Positions 6,755 through 12,855 of a stretch of DNA of 38,697 nucleotides are shown piece by piece (the first letter of the stretch is position 1; every line of letters starts with the position of its first letter). Source of the DNA: Bacillota bacterium (GTDB lineage: Bacteria > Bacillota > Clostridia > Oscillospirales > Ruminococcaceae). The notes under the pieces are model-generated. The model did not search any database, was not told the origin of the DNA, and saw nothing but the letters and a program-made list of their open reading frames with translations. Where the stretch lies: assembly GCA_023413185.1 (NCBI GenBank), contig JAEZQD010000046.1:1-38697 (forward strand), written 5' to 3'. The position numbers and the translations under genes are program-made.

Positions 6755-7261
6755 ATGTTAAAAAAGCTGCTTGCTCTTTTGGTTGCTGTCTTAATGACCG
6801 CAGCACTGAGCGGATGCTTTATCCGCGAGCAGATTAACAAAAAGATCGGCGAGGCGGTTACCGAGGGCATTGTCAACCAATTTGCTTCCGGTGCCGATAT
6901 CGACATTGACGGCGAAGAGATTGTGATTCAAGGCGAGGACGGCGAAGAGGTTACGTTTGGCGGCACAGATTGGCCCCAGGGCGATGCCGCTGACCTGTTG
7001 CCCGCATTAAACACGGGCACAATCAGCTCTGTAATGAATTCGGGGGATTACTGCATGATTATTGTAACCGACGTGAGTGAGTCGGACTACAACGATTATG
7101 TGCAGGCAATTCAAGACACAGGCTTTTCGCAGGAACCCTTTACGATGGACAGCGAGGATGGGTTGTACTTTGGCGCAAGCTACAACGAAACCACCTCCGC
7201 TGCAATTACCTATAGCGGCGATCCCGGAGAAATGACGATTGTAGTCAGCATTTCGGAATAG
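6755..7261 (+). CDS. Small hypothetical lipoprotein
   Basis: 168 residues. A lysine-containing N-terminus and hydrophobic core end in the lipobox ALSGC, so the mature protein would start with lipidated Cys21. Residues about 45-70 are acidic with a DGEE/GEDGEE repeat. The remainder predicts an alpha/beta domain with the motif SESDYNDYVQAIQDTGF, a pattern seen in uncharacterised lipoproteins of gut Clostridia. ATG 6755 follows GAGGAGG. It is likely in one transcript with the preceding membrane protein. No function can be assigned. Confidence 0.75.
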   Translation: MLKKLLALLVAVLMTAALSGCFIREQINKKIGEAVTEGIVNQFASGADIDIDGEEIVIQGEDGEEVTFGGTDWPQGDAADLLPALNTGTISSVMNSGDYCMIIVTDVSESDYNDYVQAIQDTGFSQEPFTMDSEDGLYFGASYNETTSAAITYSGDPGEMTIVVSISE

Positions 7262-7502
7262 CCGAGGCTGCACCTATTTGTATTGCCGGTTCGCTTTAAT
7301 AATGTCCGAATAAAACCGAGCAAAGGCTTCAAGCATCCGCTTTTACGAAGGTTTTTTTCGCAGACACTATCAGCTCGTTCGGTAATGCACACAAACACCG
7401 GGGCGGTTTTGCTATTATGGCAAAACCGCTTTGCTTTACCCGTTTAACCGATGATGTACAGTCGAACGCTTTAATGATTTAAAGCTTTTAATCAAAAAAG
7501 CG
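7262..7502. other. Intergenic DNA with the lipoprotein gene's terminator
   Basis: From the lipoprotein stop to the aro promoter I see no gene. The only clear element is the hairpin at 7403-7437. Confidence 0.5.
7403..7437 (+). terminator. Intrinsic terminator downstream of the lipoprotein gene
   Basis: GCGGTTTTGC (7403-7412) pairs perfectly with 7420-7429 over a 7-nt loop. It is followed by TTTGCTTT. Confidence 0.7.
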
Positions 7503-7531
7503 TTGACAATCGCACGTTTCGCTGATATGAT
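7503..7531 (+). promoter_or_regulatory. Consensus promoter of the DAHP synthase-prephenate dehydrogenase operon
   Basis: -35 TTGACA (7503-7508), 17-nt spacer, -10 TATGAT (7526-7531). Transcription would start near 7538 and give a leader of about 240 nt that encodes a tyrosine-rich peptide and a terminator. Confidence 0.85.
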
Positions 7532-7569
7532 AAGACAAAGTCCAAAAAGAGGGAGGCAATCCGGCTGAT

Positions 7570-7698
7570 ATGACACAGTTTACCAGTCTTTCGTACCGCT
7601 ATTATTATCGCTCGGCGTATTTGTACCGCACGGGCTTAATAGGGTATGCAAGAGGGCAGGCTGTTATCAAACCGGGTTCGCTGAATTACACCGTATAA
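7570..7698 (+). CDS. Tyrosine-rich leader peptide (attenuator sensor) of the aro/tyr operon
   Basis: This is a 42-codon reading frame, ATG 7570 to TAA 7696-7698, preceded by GGGAGG at 7551-7556 (spacing 13 nt, somewhat long). It contains eight tyrosine codons. Six of them fall between residues 9 and 19 (local sequence YRYYYRSAYLY) and further ones are at 26 and 40. It lies between a consensus promoter and an intrinsic terminator, directly upstream of the first and last regulated steps of tyrosine synthesis. This is the arrangement of ribosome-mediated attenuators such as those of trp, his and pheA operons. By that logic, tyrosine starvation would stall the ribosome on the Tyr cluster and favour read-through. 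I know of no described tyrosine leader peptide in this setting; Firmicutes usually use T-boxes, and none is visible here. Confidence 0.8.
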   Translation: MTQFTSLSYRYYYRSAYLYRTGLIGYARGQAVIKPGSLNYTV

Positions 7699-7756
7699 AA
7701 CGGGTAACGTAATAGGGCGGCGCTTTTGAGACAGAAAGCGCCGCCCGTTTTATTTT
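7695..7756 (+). promoter_or_regulatory. Attenuator: terminator hairpin with competing upstream segment
   Basis: The terminator stem is GGGCGGCGCTTT (7715-7726) with its perfect complement at 7735-7746, an 8-nt loop, and the U-rich run TTTTATTTT (7748-7756). The segment ATAAAACGGG (7695-7704) is exactly complementary to CCCGTTTTAT (7744-7753), which is the base of the terminator's 3' arm plus its U-tract. The leader peptide stop codon (7696-7698) lies inside that segment, so a terminating ribosome would cover it. The terminator itself is clear; the competing role of the upstream segment is inferred. Confidence 0.8.
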
Positions 7757-7779
7757 GCTTAATTTGGGAGGGTCATACA

Positions 7780-8796
7780 ATGATTGTTGTTGTTAAGCGC
7801 GGTACAAGTGAAGACCAGCTTGCGCAGTTTTGCAGCCTTGTAGAGAAGGACGGCGTCAAGGTTCATCTGTCAAAAGGGGTGCACACCACCATCGTGGGTT
7901 TGGTGGGGGATGTCACGCGAGTGGACATTGACACCATCGGCGCGTTGCCGTATGTGGAGTCGGTCAAGCGCATCACCGAGCCGTACAAAAACGCAAACCG
8001 CAAGTTCCACCCCGATGATACCGTGATTACGGTGGGGAATGTGAAGATTGGCGGAGGGCACATGCCGGTTATCGCGGGTCCCTGCTCGGTAGAAAACGAG
8101 GAGCAGATCTGCGAGGTGGCGGTAGCCGTTAAGCAGGCGGGCGCGTCGATGCTGCGCGGCGGTGCGTTTAAGCCCCGCACCTCACCCTATGCGTTTCAGG
8201 GGCTGCGCGCCGAGGGCATCGAGCTGTTGTGCAAAGCGCGAGAGCTGACGGGGCTGCCCATCGTCACCGAGATTATGTCCAGCGACCAGCTGCCGCTGTT
8301 TGACGAGGTGGACGTGATTCAGGTGGGTGCCAGAAACATGCAGAACTTCGAGCTGTTAAAGCTGCTTGGCAAAACGAGTAAGCCCATCCTGTTAAAGCGC
8401 GGGCTTGCCAATACCATGGAGGAGCTGCTCATGAGCGCCGAGTACATCATGGCGGGCGGCAACGAGCAGGTTATCCTATGCGAGCGCGGTATCCGCACCT
8501 TCGAGACTGCCACGCGCAACACCCTTGACATCTCCGCCATCCCGCTGCTGCACAAGCTGTCGCACCTGCCCGTAATGGTAGACCCCAGCCACGCGGCGGG
8601 TATCTCGTGGATGGTGCGTCCGCTCTCGCTGGCAGCCATTGCCGCAGGCTGCGACGGGCTGATTATTGAGGTGCACAACAACCCCGAAAAGGCGCTGTCG
8701 GACGGTCCGCAGTCGCTGCGCCCCGATGAGTTTGCCGACGTCATGGCGGATGTTCGCAATATGCTGCACACCACACGCAAGGCTGTTACTGCGTAA
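7780..8796 (+). CDS. aroF: 3-deoxy-7-phosphoheptulonate (DAHP) synthase, AroF type with regulatory N-terminus
   Basis: 338 residues. It condenses phosphoenolpyruvate with erythrose 4-phosphate, the first step of the shikimate pathway. ATG 7780 is chosen because GGGAGGG lies 7-9 nt upstream; the frame upstream of it runs through the attenuator hairpin. Residues 1-70 form the ferredoxin-like/ACT-type regulatory domain (MIVVVKRGTSEDQ...) typical of the type I-beta family, as in Thermotoga, which is feedback-inhibited by tyrosine. The barrel carries AGPCSVE, LRGGAFKPRTSPY, EIMSSDQLPLFDEVDV, LLKRG and the metal/substrate motif VDPSHAAG. It is the first gene after the tyrosine-rich leader and attenuator, with prephenate dehydrogenase 75 nt downstream, so tyrosine probably controls it at both transcript and enzyme level. 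Confidence 0.95.
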   Translation: MIVVVKRGTSEDQLAQFCSLVEKDGVKVHLSKGVHTTIVGLVGDVTRVDIDTIGALPYVESVKRITEPYKNANRKFHPDDTVITVGNVKIGGGHMPVIAGPCSVENEEQICEVAVAVKQAGASMLRGGAFKPRTSPYAFQGLRAEGIELLCKARELTGLPIVTEIMSSDQLPLFDEVDVIQVGARNMQNFELLKLLGKTSKPILLKRGLANTMEELLMSAEYIMAGGNEQVILCERGIRTFETATRNTLDISAIPLLHKLSHLPVMVDPSHAAGISWMVRPLSLAAIAAGCDGLIIEVHNNPEKALSDGPQSLRPDEFADVMADVRNMLHTTRKAVTA

Positions 8797-8871
8797 GTGT
8801 TACAGGCTGCGGGGGCAACCGAGACAAAGACCACTCAGGCATTTACCATATTGATAGAATCGAAGGGCAGG

Positions 8872-9723
8872 ATGACCATGCAGTCACTGTTGATCGGCAT
8901 CATAGGACTTGGGCTAATCGGCGGCTCGTTTGCAAAGTCGATAAAGCAAAACACGCCGCACATTGTTGCGGGGTATGATAGTAGCGAAGCCGCCATGAAA
9001 CAGGCGCTTGACGAGAATGCCATAGACAAACGGCTTGACGACGCCACCCTTGCCCGGTGCGACCTGTTGTTTGTCGCTTTATACCCCGCCGCCACAATAT
9101 CAGAGGTAACGGCAAGGCTCCCGCTTTTAAAAAAGGGTTGCATCGTCACCGACCTGTGCGGTGTAAAGCGGGCGGTGTGCGATGCGCTGGACGCGCCCTG
9201 CCGCGATGCGGGGCTGGTGTTTGTGGGCGGGCACCCGATGGCGGGGCGCGAATTCTCGGGGTTTGCGCACTCGCTGCCCACGCTGTTTTCGGGCGCGTCG
9301 TTTATCCTGACCCCCACCCGACCCGACGACGCAGCGCAGGCGCAGGCGGTAACCATGCTAAAGACCCTTGCGCGCGAGCTGGGCTTTCGGCAGACGGTGG
9401 TTACCACCCCCGCGCATCACGACGGCGTAATCGCCTTTACCTCCCAGCTTGCGCATGTACTCTCCAACGCGTATGTGAAAAGCCCGCGGGCTACCGAGCA
9501 CGACGGCTACAGCGCGGGCAGCTTTAAGGATTTAACTCGTGTGGCAAAGCTCAACGAAACGATGTGGTCCGAGCTGTTCTTGCACAACGCCGACTGCTTA
9601 ACCGACGAGCTATCGCTGCTCATCGACAACCTGACCGCGTACCGCACGGCCCTTGCCGCCCGGGACGGCGACGCGTTAACGCAGCTACTGCGTGAGGGAC
9701 GCGAAATCAAAGAAAGCTTGTAA
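8872..9723 (+). CDS. tyrA: Prephenate dehydrogenase (tyrosine branch)
   Basis: 283 residues from ATG 8872; ATG 8878 is almost as good, given AAGGGCAGG just upstream. It oxidatively decarboxylates prephenate to 4-hydroxyphenylpyruvate using NAD(P). The Rossmann motif is at the extreme N-terminus (IIGLGLIGGSFAKS). The catalytic-domain landmarks GGHPMAGREFSGF, TPAHHD and the helical SAGSFKDLTRVA segment are in the expected order. It lacks a fused chorismate mutase or C-terminal ACT domain, so feedback control may fall on the DAHP synthase and on the attenuator. It is second in the operon and followed by a hairpin at 9753-9786. Confidence 0.93.
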   Translation: MTMQSLLIGIIGLGLIGGSFAKSIKQNTPHIVAGYDSSEAAMKQALDENAIDKRLDDATLARCDLLFVALYPAATISEVTARLPLLKKGCIVTDLCGVKRAVCDALDAPCRDAGLVFVGGHPMAGREFSGFAHSLPTLFSGASFILTPTRPDDAAQAQAVTMLKTLARELGFRQTVVTTPAHHDGVIAFTSQLAHVLSNAYVKSPRATEHDGYSAGSFKDLTRVAKLNETMWSELFLHNADCLTDELSLLIDNLTAYRTALAARDGDALTQLLREGREIKESL

Positions 9724-9752
9724 CGGTTATCGTTCACACACACTACCGTTTT

Positions 9753-9786
9753 ACCCGCTGCAGGGCATTAAGCCGTTGCGGCGGGT
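9753..9786 (+). terminator. Hairpin ending the aroF-tyrA operon
   Basis: ACCCGCTGC (9753-9761) pairs with GCGGCGGGT (9778-9786), nine pairs with one G-U, followed by TTGTGTATT. The U-tract is imperfect. Confidence 0.5.
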
Positions 9787-9880
9787 TTGTGTATTATGAT
9801 GCAAGCAGCTGTCACCCCCAAATTAAGGCTTAACTATTTGCGCATTTGTGCCGATAAATAAGTAAAAGGGGTGAACCACA

Positions 9881-10432
9881 ATGATTGATAAGGTAACCAC
9901 GGGTCAAACAACGACGGTATATACGTCAAGGCATGTGCAGACAAGGGATTTGACCGCATCCCAGCCGCAAAAGGACGGCGCGGCAGACACGTTTATTCCG
10001 TCCTCCAAAACCGGCGCGTCGGATGGCACCTACTCAAAAACCGGCAGGGTAACGCCCGACAACGAAACCATTGCGCGACTAAAGCAGGAGACGGAGAGAA
10101 TCTCTGAAAACCTGCGCGCGTATATCCATCGGCTGATTATCAATCAAGGTAACGCAAGGTCGGTTTCTATGGACACCGCCGCCGTCAATCAGGCGAAGCA
10201 GGCGATCTCCGAGGACGGCGAGTGGGGCGTTAAGGCGGTGAGCGACCGCATTGTCGCGTTTGCCGTTGCCATCAGCGGCGACGACCCCTCAAAGCTTGGG
10301 ACGCTCAAGGCCGCCATCGAAAAGGGCTTTGCCGAGGCGGGCAAGGCTTTGGGCGGCGCGCTGCCGGACATCTGCGCAAAAACCCGCGACGAAGTGATGA
10401 AAAAGCTCGATGCCTGGGCCGGCGAGGAGTAA
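9881..10432 (+). CDS. Conserved hypothetical protein, probably soluble
   Basis: 183 residues. ATG 9881 follows AAAGGGGTG. Residues 1-60 are Thr/Ser/Gln-rich and look disordered. Residues 65-95 form a charged helix (LKQETERISENLRAYIHRLI). The C-terminal 80 residues contain the block AISEDGEWGVKAVSDRI, then DDPSKLGTLKAAIEKGFAEA, then LPDICAKTRDEVMKKLDAW. I have seen this C-terminal pattern in uncharacterised Clostridia proteins but cannot attach a function. There is no signal peptide, membrane span or catalytic motif. It stands alone between the tyrA hairpin and a strong terminator at 10506-10546. Confidence 0.75.
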   Translation: MIDKVTTGQTTTVYTSRHVQTRDLTASQPQKDGAADTFIPSSKTGASDGTYSKTGRVTPDNETIARLKQETERISENLRAYIHRLIINQGNARSVSMDTAAVNQAKQAISEDGEWGVKAVSDRIVAFAVAISGDDPSKLGTLKAAIEKGFAEAGKALGGALPDICAKTRDEVMKKLDAWAGEE

Positions 10433-10505
10433 TAAGCATCGCAGCCCCACCGGCATTCGCCACACTTTTACACATATGGACATTTTGCTTAATCGAAGGT
10501 ATAAT

Positions 10506-10546
10506 AAGGAAGGGCGCAGGCAGACTCCGCGCCCTTCCTTATTTTT
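10506..10546 (+). terminator. Strong intrinsic terminator
   Basis: AAGGAAGGGCGC (10506-10517) pairs perfectly with 10529-10540 over 11 nt, followed by ATTTTT. It ends transcription of the hypothetical gene at 9881-10432. Confidence 0.88.
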
Positions 10547-10599
10547 AACGGGTTGTTGGCAGCAAACACATATTGCAGCATGAAAGGGGCAACGGAAGC

Positions 10600-11058
10600 A
10601 TGCACAGAGGCTTACTACATACACAAGGTACGGGCAAAGAGAGAAGCGGCACCTGCCGCGGCGGGTGTCTTGCCGGAAATATGCGCATTTTAATGGCGGA
10701 CGGCTCACAAAAAGAGATTGGTGCGGTGCAAATAGGCGACGCGGTTTTTGACGGGGAGCAGGGCGCGGCGGTTGTGACCAACGTTTACAGCGGCAGGGAG
10801 CAATTCCTCTGCGTGATAAGGCTCGGCGGCGGCATAATCAAGATGACGGCGGAGCACCCGGTGCTGACCGAATCGGGATTTATTCCGGCAATGGAGCTGA
10901 CGGCGGGCGATATGGTACAGGGCGGGGATGCGCCGCAAGCTGTACGAAGCATTCAAACCGAAGAATACGACGGTACTGTTTACAACCTTGCGCTGGACAG
11001 CCAAAGCCACTTGATGGTTTGCGAAGGTGTTGCGGTTGGGGATTTTTATGCGGGGTAA
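10600..11058 (+). CDS. Solitary Hint (intein/hedgehog-type) domain protein
   Basis: 152 residues from ATG 10600, which has AAAGGGG 10 nt upstream; the alternative TTG at 10573 overlaps that site. Nearly the whole protein is a Hint domain. The splicing block A starts at Cys23 (CLAGNMRILMADGSQKEI, then VQIGDAVFD). Block B is TAEHPVLTESGF, with the conserved Thr and His. A block F-like segment reads TVYNLALDSQSH. The C-terminal block G His-Asn is missing: the protein ends GVAVGDFYAG. An N-S acyl shift at Cys23 is therefore conceivable, but full protein splicing is not. There is no host protein sequence beyond 22 residues N-terminally and none C-terminally. It may be a processing domain, a remnant, or a stand-alone member of the bacterial intein-like families. 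Confidence 0.8.
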   Translation: MHRGLLHTQGTGKERSGTCRGGCLAGNMRILMADGSQKEIGAVQIGDAVFDGEQGAAVVTNVYSGREQFLCVIRLGGGIIKMTAEHPVLTESGFIPAMELTAGDMVQGGDAPQAVRSIQTEEYDGTVYNLALDSQSHLMVCEGVAVGDFYAG

Positions 11059-11348
11059 TTGAGTTTGCTCACGACTTAACCTGTTGTATATTCAGGCGTT
11101 ATGCGGCATGGCGGATGGTTGGCAAGACTAATCCTTTGCGTTTTTTGCGTTTGAGGGTATGCGATAGAGGGCATATAGGTGCGGGTGATAGCAATCATAC
11201 GCAGTTCGGATTTTCTAAGATACTTATAATCATACGAAGTTTCCTCTATCCTATATATCTCCAACGTCACTTATATAAAGCATTACTCCAACACCACCCG
11301 TCTCAGTGCTATTACTAAAATACATATTGAATATTGAGGAGAAAAACC
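11059..11348. other. A+T-rich intergenic DNA
   Basis: About 290 nt before the isochorismatase-like gene. It contains TATAAT-like sequences but no convincing -35/-10 pair, hairpin or gene. Confidence 0.4.
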
Positions 11349-11840
11349 ATGCAGAAAAAAACCCTAGTTATCATCGACATTCAAAATGACATTACTAAAA
11401 ATTACAAGGAGATTATTGACAATATCAATCAGGCAATAGACTGGGCCGTCAAGCAAGATATGTATGTTGTCTATATTAAGCACAACAACCTGTCGGCGGG
11501 AACGAGAACCTTTAAGCCCGATACTCACGGGGCTGAATTGGTACCGGATATGAAGATCGTGTCAGAGAATATCTTCTTGAAGACCAAGGGAAATGCATTA
11601 ACCAGTGAAGCGTTTGCTGACTTTGTTTGCAAAAATGAAATTAACGACTTCTACATTGCTGGTGCAGATGCTACCGCCTGTGTGAAGTCGACCTGCTACA
11701 ATATGCGAAAATCTGGATATGATGTCACAGTACTATCTGATTGTATTACCAGTTACGATAAGCGTAAAATTGATGAGATGCTGCGTTATTATGAGAACCA
11801 AGGCTGCAAAATCATCTGCCTGAGTGACTTTTTGAAGTGA
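11349..11840 (+). CDS. Isochorismatase-like cysteine hydrolase
   Basis: 163 residues. ATG 11349 follows TGAGGAG; the in-frame TTG upstream overlaps that site. The family's catalytic triad is visible: Asp in VIIDIQND near residue 10, Lys in FLKTKGNAL near 80, and nucleophilic Cys in AGADATACVKSTC near 115. Members hydrolyse nicotinamide, isochorismate, ureidoacrylate or related amides; the substrate cannot be told here. The gene is visibly richer in A+T and in AAA/AAT/GAT codons than its neighbours, which suggests a separate, possibly transferred, origin. No partner enzyme is adjacent. A G+C-rich hairpin at 12071-12100 may end the transcript. Confidence 0.88.
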   Translation: MQKKTLVIIDIQNDITKNYKEIIDNINQAIDWAVKQDMYVVYIKHNNLSAGTRTFKPDTHGAELVPDMKIVSENIFLKTKGNALTSEAFADFVCKNEINDFYIAGADATACVKSTCYNMRKSGYDVTVLSDCITSYDKRKIDEMLRYYENQGCKIICLSDFLK

Positions 11841-12240
11841 AGCAGCAATGACTATGAGAAACTCCATCCTTCGAACTTCCAATTATGGTGCTTCCAACGT
11901 ACTTGAAACCGTCCACTGAACCTTCCATAATGTTTAAAACCCACACGTACTCAACCCCCACGCGAAACCTTCTTGACCACAAAGACCCCCCGCCCCCAAA
12001 AGCCGATTTATACCAAGCGTCTTTTCTATCCGCTCCGCATAGTACAGCACTATCCATCGAAAAAGCGTTTGAGCCGCTACACCGTATCGTGTGGCGGCTC
12101 TCGGTTTGCTGCGCCAGGGGTATCGCTTAAATCAACACCGATACCACCACTGTCAATCCACCTTATATTTTGCGGCTTCTCGTCGCCGCTTGAATTTTTC
12201 TATGGGGTATCCTCTGGTCATTCAAGTCCATCCAAAATTA
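11841..12240. other. 400-nt gap without a recognised gene
   Basis: The DNA between the isochorismatase-like gene and the MarR operator has C-rich runs (around 11985-12000) and one strong hairpin at 12071-12100. Open frames here are short and lack ribosome sites. Confidence 0.45.
12071..12100 (+). terminator. 12-bp hairpin, possible terminator
   Basis: GAGCCGCTACAC (12071-12082) pairs with GTGTGGCGGCTC (12089-12100) with one G-U pair and a 6-nt loop, followed by TCGGTTTG. The U-tract is poor, so its role is uncertain. Confidence 0.45.
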
Positions 12241-12290
12241 GTTGACAAATCAACTTTAGAACAATATAATAGCACAGTTGATAAATCAAC
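12241..12290 (+). promoter_or_regulatory. marR-MATE promoter with two MarR-type operators
   Basis: The promoter is -35 TTGACA (12242-12247), 17-nt spacer, -10 TATAAT (12265-12270). It carries two copies of a 14-bp palindrome: GTTGACAAATCAAC (12241-12254), covering the -35, and GTTGATAAATCAAC (12277-12290), covering the start of the transcript. Their centres are 36 bp apart. TTGA-N4-TCAA is typical of MarR-family operators, so autoregulation by the gene at 12340 is very likely. Confidence 0.85.
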
Positions 12291-12339
12291 CAGATTGCTG
12301 TTTTCACACAGTCGAATTAAGGGGGAAGGCAGATACGAA

Positions 12340-12846
12340 ATGGAATTACACTATAAAACCATCGGGCAAAGCATCATGGCGATTGATAAGTACTTTAAAT
12401 TCTATTTCAAAACCGCACTGGGCGAGCATGGGCTGAATTCAACCGAAGGCATGGTGCTCCTGGTGCTTTACGGGCACGATGGTCAAACTGCCCAAGGAAT
12501 ACTGGAGAACGGGCACGATGTAAGGATTGGGCTGACCCAAGACAAGCTGATCGACGAGCTGCACTACGACAAGGCCGCGATGACCCGTACCATGCAGGCG
12601 CTCGAAAAAAAGGGGTTTGTACTGCGCGGCAACAACCCATCCGACAGCCGTTCCTATCTGTTTGTGTTAACCGCCAAGGCAAAGGAATTTAAGTCGGTTA
12701 TGATTGATATCCTGCGCGTATGGAACGATAGCGTTTTGCTGGGGCTTGACAAGCAGTCCATAGCACATTTAAAAATCAGCCTGAATTGTATGATGGAAAA
12801 TGCTCTGCAGCTGGCTAAAAACATGAACCAACAGACGAAAGGATAA
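12340..12846 (+). CDS. MarR-family transcriptional repressor
   Basis: 168 residues. ATG 12340 follows GGGGGAAGG. Winged-helix features: TQDKLIDELHYDKAAMTRTMQALEKKGFV is the recognition region, and GNNPSDSRSYLFVLTAKAKEF is the wing with the conserved D-x-R. Terminal helices for dimerisation flank it. Its promoter carries two palindromic operators. Nine nucleotides downstream comes a MATE efflux pump, an arrangement like mepR-mepA of Staphylococcus. The likely role is repression of the pump and itself, relieved by a pump substrate. The ligand is unknown. Confidence 0.92.
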   Translation: MELHYKTIGQSIMAIDKYFKFYFKTALGEHGLNSTEGMVLLVLYGHDGQTAQGILENGHDVRIGLTQDKLIDELHYDKAAMTRTMQALEKKGFVLRGNNPSDSRSYLFVLTAKAKEFKSVMIDILRVWNDSVLLGLDKQSIAHLKISLNCMMENALQLAKNMNQQTKG

Positions 12847-12855
12847 CTACCGTAT

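Noticed and set aside
7538..7779. T-box or other riboswitch in the aroF leader
   Set aside because: No T-box core (AGGGTGG...ACCGCG) and no specifier-loop layout were found. The Tyr-rich reading frame explains the leader better.
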